Shown here: positions 1-9,523 of the stretch, in pieces | Layout of the letters: the number at the start of each line of letters is the position of its first letter | How positions within the stretch are numbered: position 1 is the first letter of the stretch | NCBI GenBank assembly: GCA_947454705.1 | Contig: CANGKZ010000003.1 | Coordinates: 62,001-126,000 of the forward strand | Source of the DNA: Verrucomicrobiota bacterium | GTDB taxonomy: Bacteria > Verrucomicrobiota > Verrucomicrobiia > Limisphaerales > UBA9464 | Direction of reading: 5' to 3' | DNA: 64,000 nt | Program-made: the position numbers and the translations under genes | The notes under the pieces: model-generated | Told to the model about the DNA's origin: nothing | What the model saw: the letters and a program-made list of their open reading frames with translations, nothing else | Databases searched by the model: none

Positions 1-1867
1 TGAAGTTGTTCTGGAACTCCTCGGGGAAGTGGCGGCTGCTGAGGATTCCGGTGCCCGGGCAGGGACGCGACGGGCGGTTCCAGAATTCCTTCATCCCGGA
101 GTGGGACGCGGGGTAATCGATGTGACCCGAGAAGGCGGCACCGAAGTAATTCGCGTTGCCGGTGGCGTCGGTGACGATGTCGTTGCCCCAGCGGTCAAAC
201 ACGCGGCCGTGGGGATTCGCGAATCCGTACGGGGCGTAGCGGGTGAAGTCGCCGGTGCGGGGTTCGAAGCGGTAGATGGAACCGTCGTTGTTGCGGACCG
301 GTCCGCGGGAGGTTTCCACCTGGGTGCGATGGAACACGCCGTCGCTGAGGTAAATGGAACCACCGGGGTCGAGGCAGATGGCGTTGGCGGTGTGGTGGGA
401 ATCCGCGGAATCCATGCCCATCAACACGCGTTCCTTCCAATCGGCCTTGCCGTCGCCGTCGGTGTCGCGGACGAACCAGAGGTCCGGCGCCTGCATGATG
501 AGCACGCCGTCCTTGTAGAATTGGAAGCCGGTGGGGCAGTTCAGGTCATCGATGAAGTGGGTGACCTTGTCAGCGCGGCCGTCGCCGTCGGTGTCTTCAA
601 AGATCAGCAGGCTGTCGCCGACCTTGGAGTCCGGGGTGCGTTCCGGGTAGTTGGGCCAGGCAGCCACCCAGAGGCGGCCCTTGGTGTCCCAGGCCATCTG
701 CACCGGATTGGCGAGTTCGGGGAACTGCTCTTCGCTGGCGAACAGATTCACCTTCATGCCGGAGTGCACGGTCATCTTGGAGATGGCCGCCTCGCCGCTG
801 AGGAAGGTGTAGCTGCCGTCCTCCTTGGTGCCGCGCTTGTTGGTGGGAACCTGGGTGACGGGAGGGAGATTCGAGTCGTCGATTTCCGAATCCTTGCCCT
901 TGGCCAGGGACCAGACGTGACGATCGCGGTTCGCAGTGAGCACGTCGCGCTGGCTCATTTCCTCCTGCATGACCTTGTAGTTGGACACGTAGGGAGCGGG
1001 CGCATTCCGATCGCTGATGAATCCGCCCTTGTCGGGCTGGTAGGCGAGGGCCGAGCGGCCGCCGTACACGTTGTAGCCGTCCACGGTGCGATACCGGGCG
1101 TGCCACTGGGCGTTCTTTTCATTGATCGCCGCACGGAGCTTCTCGCGATTGCCGCGGGGCGCCTTCTCACGGAAGAGGCCTTCGAAGAGCACGGGAGCGA
1201 GGGCCTTGTCGCCGTCGTCGCTGAGGTAGAGGCCGTTGATGGTCAACGAGCGGCTGCGCGCCGCGGCGTCGCTGAAGAGCTTCAGCGAGGGATGGAACAC
1301 GTCCACGAACTGAACCCCGTTGGACTGCGCCACTTCGGCCATGGCCGCGGTGTAGAGTTCGAGGTTCTTGTTGTTCGCGGTCGGGTCGGGGTAGTTCTTG
1401 TCCTGATGACGCTCGTTTGCGATCGGCGAGATGAGCACCACTTTTGGGGCACCCTTGCCGGAGAAGTCGGTCGACTGAAGGTGCTTCAGCTCCTTGTCGA
1501 GGTCGGCGCGGAACTTGGCCAGGCCGTCCGGTCCCTTGACGGATTCATTGAAGCCGAAGAAGGCGAGCACCACGTTGGCGCTGGTCTTCTTCAACCAGTC
1601 GTCCGGGGAACCGAAGTTCTCGGAGCGGTGGCGGAAGGCGACCTCGTCGCCGGCGACGGCGAGATTCCGGAAGACCAGCTTGTGGTCGGGGAATCGGGTC
1701 TGGACCAGGGTTTCAAACCAGCCGGTGTGTTGCATGCGGTCGGCAAGCGCGTTGCCGATGAGGACCACATGATCTTCGGGTTTGAGCTCAAGCTTGGCCG
1801 GGGCCTGCGCTCGCGCGAGGACCACTCCGACCAGGAGCATTGCGAATAGGGACTTAAACAAGTGCAT
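1..1867 (-). CDS. SGNH hydrolase / PVC-type membrane-bound dehydrogenase fusion (partial, C-terminus outside window)
   Basis: Reading the minus strand from an ATG at 1867 gives about 622 open codons that run off the window start, so the C-terminus is missing. Residues 1-21 form a signal peptide (hydrophobic core about 8-18, then ARAQA). Residues about 33-300 read as an SGNH/GDSL-type esterase domain (block I-like IGNAL at 37-41, later FFGFNES). From about residue 358 a beta-propeller of the PVC membrane-bound dehydrogenase type begins (NPVQMAWDTKGRLWVAAWPN, then FEDTDGDGRADK). These PVC proteins usually continue into HEAT repeats and a haem c domain, which cannot be seen here. The protein is exported. 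Its substrate is unknown; related genes sit in polysaccharide-degradation neighbourhoods. It has the same architecture as the gene at 56257-58680. Confidence 0.85.
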   Translation of the reverse strand, partial: MHLFKSLFAMLLVGVVLARAQAPAKLELKPEDHVVLIGNALADRMQHTGWFETLVQTRFPDHKLVFRNLAVAGDEVAFRHRSENFGSPDDWLKKTSANVVLAFFGFNESVKGPDGLAKFRADLDKELKHLQSTDFSGKGAPKVVLISPIANERHQDKNYPDPTANNKNLELYTAAMAEVAQSNGVQFVDVFHPSLKLFSDAAARSRSLTINGLYLSDDGDKALAPVLFEGLFREKAPRGNREKLRAAINEKNAQWHARYRTVDGYNVYGGRSALAYQPDKGGFISDRNAPAPYVSNYKVMQEEMSQRDVLTANRDRHVWSLAKGKDSEIDDSNLPPVTQVPTNKRGTKEDGSYTFLSGEAAISKMTVHSGMKVNLFASEEQFPELANPVQMAWDTKGRLWVAAWPNYPERTPDSKVGDSLLIFEDTDGDGRADKVTHFIDDLNCPTGFQFYKDGVLIMQAPDLWFVRDTDGDGKADWKERVLMGMDSADSHHTANAICLDPGGSIYLSDGVFHRTQVETSRGPVRNNDGSIYRFEPRTGDFTRYAPYGFANPHGRVFDRWGNDIVTDATGNANYFGAAFSGHIDYPASHSGMKEFWNRPSRPCPGTGILSSRHFPEEFQNNF

Positions 1868-2034
1868 GGCGATTGGGTCGAGCTTACGGAAGCCGTCGCT
1901 GGTTCGGGAAGCGCGGATTCCGGGGTTTTTGCCCCCAGCCCAGACGACGGCCGTTTCCCCGCATTCACTTGGTTTTCACCAACACGGGGCTTGAGCCCGC
2001 TTCACCCGGCGTCGCACCCTCGGCCATCCTACCT

Positions 2035-4656
2035 ATGTTCCCCCAACGAATTCTCCCCTGGGTGGCCCTCGCGGCCCTGGCCGGATGCGCGGTGCAAACC
2101 CAATCGCCCCGCACTCCCACCGCCGGCACGGCTCCGGCCGCAGAGACCTCGTGGCCGGGCCCCCGCACCGGCGGCGGCATGCTCCTGCCGAACCAATGGA
2201 CCCTGGATCCGGTGGGCAAACAAATCGGAGTCGGAGATTTTCCGGTCAACATCGCCATCCACCCCGCAGGCCGTTTCGTCGTGGTGCTCCACTGCGGCAA
2301 CGGACCGCACGAACTCCAGGTGGTGGACCTCCGCGGATCCAAGGTCGTTTCCAAAATTGGGATCGAGGAATCCTTCTACGGCCTCACCTTCTCGAGCGAC
2401 GGACGCCGGCTTTACCTCAGCGGGGCCGGACGCGAAGTCGTCCAATCCTTCGCCTTCGACAACGGTTACCTCGGAAGCCCGCAGGAATTCCCGCTCCGCA
2501 AACCCGACGAGCGCGGCGTCCCTGCCGGCATCGCGCTCAGCGGCGATGAACACCACCTCTTTGTCGCCAACCTGCTCGGCAACTCCGTGCAGGACCTCAC
2601 CCTCGCCGAATCCGCATCCGTCCCCGGCCTCTCCCTCGCACCGGTGGAACTCCAGCTCGCCCCGCGGGAATCCGTCCCCCTCGCCTCTCCGAACGATCCG
2701 TTCCGCAGCGACGACGAGGAAGCCATCACCAAGCGTCAGCGCGCCCTGCTCGACCTCGGCAATCGTGAGGCGCCGTTTCCCTATGCCTGCGTGGTGGACA
2801 GCGCCCGACGCCGTCTCTACGTCAGCCTCTGGGGACAATCCGCCGTGGAGGTGATCGACACCGACACCCACCAATCCATCGGCCACTGGGCCACCCAGGA
2901 GCATCCCAACGAAATGTGCCTGAACCGCTCCGGCAAATTCCTCTTCGTGGCCAATGCCAACCGGAACACCGTCTCAGTCCTCGACACCTCCAGCGGCCGC
3001 GCCGTCGAAACCCTGACTGCCGAACTCGGCCCCGCCGGGCTTCCCGGGTCCACCCCCAACAGCGTGGCGCTCAGCCCCGATGAATCGCTGCTGTTCGTGG
3101 CCAATGCCAACATCAACGCCGTGGCGGTGTTCGATGTCCGCCAGCCCGGACGCAGCCATTCGCTCGGATTCATCCCCGTGGGTTGGTATCCGACCTCTGT
3201 TCGCGTCACGCCCGATGGCAAGCACCTGCTCGTCGCCAACGGCAAGGGCGCCGGCTCCCGCTCCAATCGCAACGGTCCGCAGCCCGGACGCGACGTCCCC
3301 GCCCCGCTCAGCGAATACATCGGGTCGCTCTTCCGCGGAACGCTCGAAGTGATCGACCTCCCGGACCGCGAAACCCTGGAGAAGCGCCTGGCCGACTACA
3401 CCGCCCGCACCTACCGCTGCCGCCCGCCCGCGCCCCCAGCGACGCTGCCCGCCGGACACCCCATTCCGCTGCAGGCCGGAGGCAAATCCCCCATTCGCTA
3501 CTGCCTCTACATCATCAAGGAAAACCGCACCTACGATCAGATCCTGGGCGACCTCAAGGAAGGCAACGGCGACCCGACCCTCTGCCTCTTTCCCGAGCAC
3601 GTGACGCCGAATCATCACCAACTCGCGCGCGAATTCGTCCTGCTCGACAACTTCTACGCCGAGAGCGAGGTCAGCGCCGATGGACACGAATGGTCGATGG
3701 GCGCCTACGCCACCGACTTCGTGGAAAAAATGTGGCCCCTAAGCTACGGGCACAACCAGAACCGCAAATACACCTACCCCTCCGAAGGACGCTTCAAGAT
3801 CGCCGAGCCCGCGGGCGGATACCTGTGGGACCGCGCCCGCAAGGCTGGCGTCAGCTACCGCAGCTACGGCGAATTCGTGAACAACGGCAAGACCACCAAC
3901 GATCCCGCCACCACGCTCGTCTCCGCGCTCAAGGGCCACTTTGACCCCGCGTTCCGCAGCTTCGACATGGATTATCCCGACCAGTCGCGGGCCGATCGTT
4001 TCCTCTCCGAGCTCAAGCGCTTCGAACGCGAGGGCGACATGCCCCGGCTGCAGATCCTCCGCCTGCCCAACGACCACACCTCCGGCACCAGCGCGGGCAA
4101 GCTCACCCCATCGGCCTTCGTCGCCGACAACGACCTCGCCCTCGGACGCGTCATCGAAGGCATCAGCCACTCCAAGTTCTGGAACGAGACCGCCGTGTTT
4201 GTGGTGGAAGACGACGCACAAAACGGAGCCGACCACGTCGATGCCCACCGCACCATCGCCTACGTGATCAGCCCGCACGTGAAGCGCGGGGCGGTGGATT
4301 CCACTCTCTACTCCACCAGCTCGATGCTTCGCACCATGGAGCTCATCCTCGGCCTCCAGCCCATGAGCCAGTTCGACGCCGCGGCCATGCCCATGTTTGC
4401 GAGCTTTGGCACCACGCCCAACGCCAAGCCCTACGTGGCGCGTCCGGCGCGCATCAGCCTCACCGAGACCAACAAGCCCAATGCCTGGGGACAAAAACTC
4501 TCCGCCAAGATGGATTTCAAAAAAGAGGATGCGGCCGACGATCTGCTCCTGAACGAAATCGTCTGGCGCAGCGTCCGCGGCGCCAACTCCCCCGCCCCGG
4601 CCCCGGTCCACGCCGCCTTCGTCCGCCGCGCCGCCAAGGACGACGACGACGATTGA
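2035..4656 (+). CDS. Lipoprotein with YncE-like beta-propeller and alkaline-phosphatase-superfamily phosphoesterase domain
   Basis: 873 residues from the ATG at 2035. That start is preferred over an upstream in-frame start because it gives a clean lipoprotein signal (lipobox LAGC). Residues about 60-480 carry YVTN/YncE-type propeller repeats (LFVANANRNTVSVLD, LFVANANINAVAVFD). The C-terminal half is a phosphoesterase of the acid phosphatase/phospholipase C family, with IIKENRTYDQ, SADGHEWS, NDHTSGTS and VVEDDAQNGADHVDAHR, the last being metal-ligand-like. The protein ends in a run of five aspartates. Likely periplasmic or outer-membrane anchored, hydrolysing phosphomonoesters or phosphodiesters; the substrate is not known. 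A paralogue with the same two domains and an acidic tail lies at 45676-48369. Transcribed alone; the minus-strand gene at 4724 converges on it. Confidence 0.85.
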   Translation: MFPQRILPWVALAALAGCAVQTQSPRTPTAGTAPAAETSWPGPRTGGGMLLPNQWTLDPVGKQIGVGDFPVNIAIHPAGRFVVVLHCGNGPHELQVVDLRGSKVVSKIGIEESFYGLTFSSDGRRLYLSGAGREVVQSFAFDNGYLGSPQEFPLRKPDERGVPAGIALSGDEHHLFVANLLGNSVQDLTLAESASVPGLSLAPVELQLAPRESVPLASPNDPFRSDDEEAITKRQRALLDLGNREAPFPYACVVDSARRRLYVSLWGQSAVEVIDTDTHQSIGHWATQEHPNEMCLNRSGKFLFVANANRNTVSVLDTSSGRAVETLTAELGPAGLPGSTPNSVALSPDESLLFVANANINAVAVFDVRQPGRSHSLGFIPVGWYPTSVRVTPDGKHLLVANGKGAGSRSNRNGPQPGRDVPAPLSEYIGSLFRGTLEVIDLPDRETLEKRLADYTARTYRCRPPAPPATLPAGHPIPLQAGGKSPIRYCLYIIKENRTYDQILGDLKEGNGDPTLCLFPEHVTPNHHQLAREFVLLDNFYAESEVSADGHEWSMGAYATDFVEKMWPLSYGHNQNRKYTYPSEGRFKIAEPAGGYLWDRARKAGVSYRSYGEFVNNGKTTNDPATTLVSALKGHFDPAFRSFDMDYPDQSRADRFLSELKRFEREGDMPRLQILRLPNDHTSGTSAGKLTPSAFVADNDLALGRVIEGISHSKFWNETAVFVVEDDAQNGADHVDAHRTIAYVISPHVKRGAVDSTLYSTSSMLRTMELILGLQPMSQFDAAAMPMFASFGTTPNAKPYVARPARISLTETNKPNAWGQKLSAKMDFKKEDAADDLLLNEIVWRSVRGANSPAPAPVHAAFVRRAAKDDDDD

Positions 4657-4703
4657 TCCCCGCTGCCGGCATCCGACCGGCTCAGCGTTCCAAGGTTAAG
4701 CCA

Positions 4704-4719
4704 GGCTCGTTCGCGAGCC
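4704..4719. terminator. Candidate hairpin between convergent genes
   Basis: A six-base perfect stem (GGCTCG/CGAGCC) closed by a TTCG tetraloop lies in the 67-base gap between the stops at 4656 and 4724. There is no T-tract, so it is only a candidate terminator. Confidence 0.4.
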
Positions 4720-4723
4720 CCCT

Positions 4724-5182
4724 TCATCCGGAAACCAATCGCGGATCAAACCCAAACGGCTCCGACCGGCCTACGCGAATCCGGGAAATCTCCGGATGCC
4801 GTGGATTCAACAGGTAATTCCGCTCGCCGGGGACAATCACGCTCGGCACCGACAGCACGAGCGATTGAGCCCGCGCCACCCACGCATCCCCGACCTGTTG
4901 CGACGCGCGCATGGGAGGGTGCGCGCGCCATCCCGCGGGCAGGTCCGACTCCGCGAGCACGTCCATCCACTCCGGCTCAAACTCAAACGGGATCAGCACA
5001 TACCTCAGCGGCATGGGCGGATTCAGATGCACGAGGGTTTCCAGGGCCGCGAGCGACACGCTCTCGCTCGCGTACACCACGCGCACGCCGTGGGAATTCC
5101 AGCGTCCGCCCACCCGGGCCGCGCCCTCCCCGCTGAAGGCGGAGGCCGCATGCCGTTCCCGAACCAAACGCCAGGCGCGCAT
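4724..5182 (-). CDS. RES-domain toxin (Xre/RES type II toxin-antitoxin)
   Basis: 152 residues from the ATG at 5182, opening MRAWRLVRERH. The RES fold is recognisable: the arginine in GGRWNSHGVRVVYAS, the glutamate in SLAALETLVH, and a serine in the next block. Known members degrade NAD+ and arrest growth. The gene starts 8 bases after the stop of its antitoxin (5191), the usual antitoxin-then-toxin order for this family. An in-frame upstream start exists but would overlap the antitoxin, so it was rejected. Length is normal for RES toxins. The assignment rests on motif and partner. Confidence 0.88.
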   Translation of the reverse strand: MRAWRLVRERHAASAFSGEGAARVGGRWNSHGVRVVYASESVSLAALETLVHLNPPMPLRYVLIPFEFEPEWMDVLAESDLPAGWRAHPPMRASQQVGDAWVARAQSLVLSVPSVIVPGERNYLLNPRHPEISRIRVGRSEPFGFDPRLVSG

Positions 5183-5190
5183 GGGAAACC

Positions 5191-5763
5191 TCAGGAATAA
5201 ACCCCGAATTCGATGCGCCCGAGGAGGTCCTCCACCTCGCGCGCCCCGACCTCGGTCCCGGCGTACTCCAGCGGCACCTCCCCGCCGAGCCCTTGCTGCG
5301 GCGCGCTCAGCCACAAACGCGCGTTGGACAGGGACTCAAACACCTCCGCCGCCCGATGGAGCAGGCGTGCGAAACGAACCACCCGATCCGACTCCAGGGA
5401 ATCCAACCGGCCCGATTCCTTGCGCCGATGCAACGTGGCCCGCGAGATGCCGAGCAACACCGCGAGCCGATCCATGGGAACGTCCAGCCCCTCCCGCAGC
5501 GATTCCAATTCGCGCAGCGGCAGCCCGGCCTTGAGTTTGGGAATGAGCTGCGCCGCGCCCGAGGTACCTACGTGGTCCCAACCACCCCACCCCAACCGCA
5601 CCGCCGGGGCATCCCTGAGCTGGCCACTCGCGCCCTCCGGATTCTCCAACGGCACCCACCCTTCCAGCGGATCCCGCTCCCCAATCGTCTTCTTTCCTTT
5701 CCGCTTCATACGGATCATTTCATTGTCCCATTTGGAACACCTGTCAACTCCCTTTTCCAACAT
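5191..5763 (-). CDS. Xre/MbcA/ParS-type antitoxin of RES toxin
   Basis: 190 residues from an ATG at 5763, which has GAGG eight bases upstream. ATGs at 5718 and 5709 are also possible, and the codons before 5718 look less coding-like. The middle shows a helix-turn-helix (LDVPMDRLAVLLGISRATLH, then RRKESGR). The C-terminus is a DUF2384 toxin-binding domain (RLLHRAAEVF, ARLWLSAPQQGLGG, EVPLEYAGTEVGAREVEDLL). It should bind the RES toxin and repress the operon. An inverted repeat at 5724-5739 lies at or just upstream of the later candidate starts. Confidence 0.82.
   Translation of the reverse strand: MLEKGVDRCSKWDNEMIRMKRKGKKTIGERDPLEGWVPLENPEGASGQLRDAPAVRLGWGGWDHVGTSGAAQLIPKLKAGLPLRELESLREGLDVPMDRLAVLLGISRATLHRRKESGRLDSLESDRVVRFARLLHRAAEVFESLSNARLWLSAPQQGLGGEVPLEYAGTEVGAREVEDLLGRIEFGVYS
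5724..5739. promoter_or_regulatory. Candidate operator of the Xre/RES operon
   Basis: TGTCCC-ATTT-GGAACA is an inverted repeat with six-base arms and one mismatch. On the minus strand a TTGACA hexamer lies just upstream (plus-strand TGTCAA at 5742-5747), the layout expected for antitoxin autorepression. No good -10 was found. If translation starts at 5763 the repeat is inside the gene, which weakens the call. Confidence 0.35.
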
Positions 5764-5952
5764 CAATCCGACCTCGGAAAAGCGACCTCCGAACGCGCCG
5801 GCAGAGCTGGATTTTCGGATAGGAAGGAAGGGAATCGGGGATGCAAATTGACCGAACAGGATTATCCCAACCAGCAGGTGCGAAACCGCATTAATGCCAG
5901 CCAGGGAAAACAATGAAGACGAAAGCCCGTCATGGTTGGGTCCAGAAACGGG

Positions 5953-5985
5953 ACAGCCCCAGGGCGCTTTTCGCACTGGGGCTGT
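5953..5985 (-). terminator. Hairpin directly after the initiator tRNA
   Basis: A perfect ten-base inverted repeat (ACAGCCCCAG/CTGGGGCTGT, 5953-5962 with 5976-5985) abuts the encoded CCA end of the tRNA. No strong T-run follows on the minus strand, so it may be a terminator or a 3' processing structure. Confidence 0.55.
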
Positions 5986-6062
<77 letters not shown>

Positions 6063-6227
6063 ATCCGACCGAGCAGCTACGCTAGGGGCTGGCGCCGATG
6101 GTAGCAAGGGAGTTCTCAGGAAATCGTAAATCTCTCGCGCCGAAGCTCCTCCCCATCCCCGCTCCCCTCCCGAATTTCCTCCGCCGAAACCATGACCCCA
6201 GTGGCCTTCTCGGCTAGTCTCCCCGCC

Positions 6228-6743
6228 ATGAATCAACGGGTGCAACCCGCATCAACCTCGGCTTCCGGCTCGGCCGTTGTATCTCATTTGGTACGCTGCA
6301 TTCCCGCTGCGCTGGCTATCGCGGCGGTGGGGCTTTTGTGCGGATGCGACACGTTTCGCGGGCCGGGAATTGACTACACGGCACCGCGGGTCACCGGTCG
6401 CGTGGTGGACGATTCCACCGGGGCTCCCGTGAAGTACGCACGGGTCGGACGGCAGGTGTGGAAGTGGCGCGGCAGTACCGGCGAGTTTCTCAAGGGCGGC
6501 GAGGAACTGATGCTCTCGCAGGATTTCCAACGCACCGGCCGCGATGGATCGTTTCAACTCCCGGCCACGCAGGTCGCGCTGCTCTTCGGATGGGGCGAGG
6601 TGCCGCTCAATCTGCGTCTCACGGTTCAACACGGAGCCTTCGTGCCGTGGCAGACCAACTATCCCATCGCCGCCTTGTCCACCAACTCGGAGCACCTCGA
6701 ACTCAACGCCGGGGACATCCGGGTGAAGCCCCGGTCTCGCTGA
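6228..6743 (+). CDS. Small lipoprotein with carboxypeptidase-regulatory-like fold (putative)
   Basis: 171 residues from the ATG at 6228; an in-frame ATG at 6192 would give an unusually long n-region. A hydrophobic stretch (about 25-40) ends in LLCGC, a lipobox. The remainder begins PRVTGRVVDDSTGAPVKYAR, which resembles the opening strands of a carboxypeptidase-regulatory/CNA-B-like beta-sandwich, followed by a segment rich in aromatic and beta-forming residues. No catalytic motif was seen. Likely an envelope lipoprotein of unknown function. A strong bidirectional terminator separates it from the convergent clpC. Confidence 0.65.
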   Translation: MNQRVQPASTSASGSAVVSHLVRCIPAALAIAAVGLLCGCDTFRGPGIDYTAPRVTGRVVDDSTGAPVKYARVGRQVWKWRGSTGEFLKGGEELMLSQDFQRTGRDGSFQLPATQVALLFGWGEVPLNLRLTVQHGAFVPWQTNYPIAALSTNSEHLELNAGDIRVKPRSR

Positions 6744-6772
6744 GCCTCCGCAAACGACAAACAACAAATGAC

Positions 6773-6805
6773 AAACCCCCGGTCTGGATTCCAGACCGGG
6801 GGTTT
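6773..6805. terminator. Bidirectional rho-independent terminator
   Basis: A fifteen-base perfect stem (6773-6787 with 6791-6805; core CCCCCGGTCTGG) with a three-base loop. It has A-rich flanks on the left and TTTT on the right, so it works in both directions between the lipoprotein gene and clpC. Confidence 0.9.
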
Positions 6806-6835
6806 TGCTTGAAGGTCTAAACTTCCAGGAGCTGT

Positions 6836-9373
6836 TTAGGCTCCGGGGGTGAGCGTGGTTTCACCCGGGACTCCCGGGTCCCGCTGCACAAACGCGAGGC
6901 GGTCCTTCTCGGCGGTGACTTCCACCGGGCTGCCATCGGTGAGCGAGCCCTTGAGGATTTCCTCGGCGATCGGGTCCTCGAGGTACTTCTCCACCGAGCG
7001 GCGCATCGGACGTGCGCCGTACTGCGGATCGAATCCCTTCTCGATGAGGAAGTCGCGGGCCTTGGCATCGAGAACGATCTGCACGTTCTTCCGCGCAATG
7101 CGCTCGGAGACCTTCTTGATTTCGAGATCGAGGATCACTTCGAGCTCCGGCTTGCCGAGCATGCGGAACACCACGATGTCGTCGAGACGGTTCAGGAATT
7201 CCGGACGGAAGAACTTCTTCGCCTCGTCCAGCGTCTTCGAACGCATGGCGTCGTAGTCGTTGGAATCGCTCTGCTTCGCAAAGCCCATGGTGGTGTTCTT
7301 GCGCAGGACGTCCGACCCGACGTTGGACGTGAGCAGGATGATCGTGTTGCGGAAGTCCACCGCGCGGCCGAGCGAGTCGGTGAGTTTGCCCTCTTCCAAG
7401 ATCTGGAGGAGCATGTTCATCACGTCGGGATGTGCCTTCTCGATTTCGTCGAAGAGCACCACGGAATAGGGCTGACGGCGCACCTTCTCGGTGAGCTGAC
7501 CGCCTTCTTCGTAGCCGACATAACCCGGAGGGGAACCGATCAGACGGCTGACCGTGAACTTCTCCATGTACTCGCTCATGTCGAGCTGGATGAGGTTCTG
7601 GTTGGAGCCGAACATCTGTTCCGCGAGCGTGCGGGCGAGGAGGGTCTTGCCCACGCCGGTCGGTCCGAGGAGCGCGAAGCAGCCGATCGGACGCTTCGGA
7701 TCCTTCAGGTCAGCCCGGGCGCGGCGCAGGGACTTCGCGAGGGCGATCACGGCGTCCTTCTGGCCGATGACCACCTTCGAGAGCTCCGCCTCCACGTTGA
7801 GAAGCTTCTGCATCTCGGTCTGGCCCATCCGCTGGAGCGGAATGCCGGTCCACTTGGAAACCACCTGCAGAATGTCGTCGTCGGTCACGCGGACGCGACG
7901 TTCATCCTTGCTGGTCTTCCAGTCGGCGAGGGTCTTCTCGAGGCGTTCCTTCGAGGCCTTTTCCTTGTCGCGCAGACGCGCAGCGCCTTCGAAGTCCTGG
8001 TCCTTGATCGCCTGCTCCTTCTGCTGCTTGAGCGTCTCGATCTCGGCCTCGATGTCCTTCACGTCGGGCGGACGCTGCATCGCGGCGATGCGGGCGCGGG
8101 ATCCGGCTTCGTCCATCACGTCGATGGCCTTGTCCGGCAGGTAGCGCGCGGTGATGTAGCGATCGCTGAGGGTCACGCAGGTGCGAATGGCCTCTGCGGT
8201 GAACTCCGCCTTGTGGTGTTCCTCGTACTTCGGCTTGAGGCCGTTGAGGATCGTGATGGCGTCCTCCACGCTGGGGGGCTCGACCTTCACGGTCTGGAAG
8301 CGGCGCTCGAGGGCGGAGTCCTTCTCGATGTACTTGCGATACTCGTTGAGCGTGGTGGCGCCCACGATCTGCAATTCACCGCGGCTGAGCGCGGGCTTGA
8401 AGATGTTGGATGCATCCATCGTTCCCTCGGCCGAACCCGCACCCACGATGGTGTGGAGCTCGTCGATGAAGAGGATGACGTTCTTGGCCTTCTTGATCTC
8501 GTCCATCACCGCCTTGATCCGCTCCTCAAACTGGCCGCGGTACTTGGTGCCGGCGACCATGAGGGCGAGGTCGAGGGTGACGACGCGCTTCGATGCGAGG
8601 AGCTCGGGAACGTTACCGCGCGCGATTTCCTGGGCGAGGCCTTCCACGATGGCGGTCTTGCCCACGCCCGCTTCGCCGAGCAGCACCGGATTGTTTTTGG
8701 TCCGGCGGCAGAGGATCTGGATGACGCGCTCGATTTCCTGCGCGCGGCCGATCACGGGGTCCATCTCGCCCTTCTTGGCGAGCTCGGTGAGGTCGCGTCC
8801 GAAGGCCTTCAGCGCGGGCGTCTTGGTGTCCTTCTTTCCGGCCTCGGATTTGGAGCCCGACTTCACGCCCTCGGAGGCGGCGGCGGCTTCGGCAGGAGGC
8901 TCTTCGCCTTCGTTCTGCTGGAATCCGGGATCCAGCTCCTTGAGGATTTCCTGACGGCACTGCTCGATGTCGATGTCGAGATTCTTGAGCACCTTTGCAG
9001 CGACGCCATCGCCCTCGCGGAGCAGTCCGAGCAGGATGTGTTCGGTGCCGACGTAGGTGTGGTTGAGGGCCTTGGCTTCCTTCGCGGCGAGGGAGAGCAC
9101 CTTCTTCACGCGCGGGGTGTACGGGATGTTCCCGCTGACCTTGCCTTCGCCTCCGCCGCGGACCTCTTTCTCCACCTCCTGGCGGACGTTCTCAAGGTCG
9201 AGTCCCATGCGTTGGAGCACATTCACCGCAACGCCCTGGCCGAGCTTGATGAGCCCGAGGAGCAGATGCTCCGTGCCAACGAAGTTGTGGTTGAAACGAT
9301 CCGCCTCTTTCCGCGCCAGCGCGAGCACCTGCTGCGCGCGGGGCGTGAAGTTGTTCATGTTGTCTTCGCTCAT
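6836..9373 (-). CDS. clpC: ATP-dependent Clp protease ATPase subunit ClpC
   Basis: 845 residues, the normal ClpC length. Two Clp_N repeats lie at about 10-145. AAA module 1 has Walker A GEAGVGKT at 233-240 and Walker B LFIDEL at 301-306. A UVR-type coiled coil between the modules (about 445-480) is diagnostic of ClpC rather than ClpB. AAA module 2 has Walker A GPTGVGKT at 570-577 and Walker B VVLFDE at 638-643, followed by the D2-small domain. It is a cytoplasmic unfoldase that feeds substrates to ClpP; in Firmicutes it recognises phospho-arginine. It lies downstream of mcsA and mcsB (mcsB stop at 9524), so it likely handles substrates marked by McsB. No clpP is in the window. Confidence 0.97.
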   Translation of the reverse strand: MSEDNMNNFTPRAQQVLALARKEADRFNHNFVGTEHLLLGLIKLGQGVAVNVLQRMGLDLENVRQEVEKEVRGGGEGKVSGNIPYTPRVKKVLSLAAKEAKALNHTYVGTEHILLGLLREGDGVAAKVLKNLDIDIEQCRQEILKELDPGFQQNEGEEPPAEAAAASEGVKSGSKSEAGKKDTKTPALKAFGRDLTELAKKGEMDPVIGRAQEIERVIQILCRRTKNNPVLLGEAGVGKTAIVEGLAQEIARGNVPELLASKRVVTLDLALMVAGTKYRGQFEERIKAVMDEIKKAKNVILFIDELHTIVGAGSAEGTMDASNIFKPALSRGELQIVGATTLNEYRKYIEKDSALERRFQTVKVEPPSVEDAITILNGLKPKYEEHHKAEFTAEAIRTCVTLSDRYITARYLPDKAIDVMDEAGSRARIAAMQRPPDVKDIEAEIETLKQQKEQAIKDQDFEGAARLRDKEKASKERLEKTLADWKTSKDERRVRVTDDDILQVVSKWTGIPLQRMGQTEMQKLLNVEAELSKVVIGQKDAVIALAKSLRRARADLKDPKRPIGCFALLGPTGVGKTLLARTLAEQMFGSNQNLIQLDMSEYMEKFTVSRLIGSPPGYVGYEEGGQLTEKVRRQPYSVVLFDEIEKAHPDVMNMLLQILEEGKLTDSLGRAVDFRNTIILLTSNVGSDVLRKNTTMGFAKQSDSNDYDAMRSKTLDEAKKFFRPEFLNRLDDIVVFRMLGKPELEVILDLEIKKVSERIARKNVQIVLDAKARDFLIEKGFDPQYGARPMRRSVEKYLEDPIAEEILKGSLTDGSPVEVTAEKDRLAFVQRDPGVPGETTLTPGA

Positions 9374-9523
9374 GGCATCCTGGGCTTAGGGGTGGCCGCG
9401 TTCGTCGTTGACTGCGGGAGTCGCAGATCAGTCGTAACGCAATGTGTGGGTCGCGTCTCGCAACGTCAAAAGTTCTTCCAAACCGCGTTCCATCGGACTG
9501 GGAAACGCGGGAATTCTCACGGG

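Noticed and set aside
29-1849. 606-codon open frame on the plus strand
   Set aside because: Antisense shadow of the dehydrogenase gene on the minus strand, whose translation has a signal peptide and family motifs; the plus-strand frame has none.
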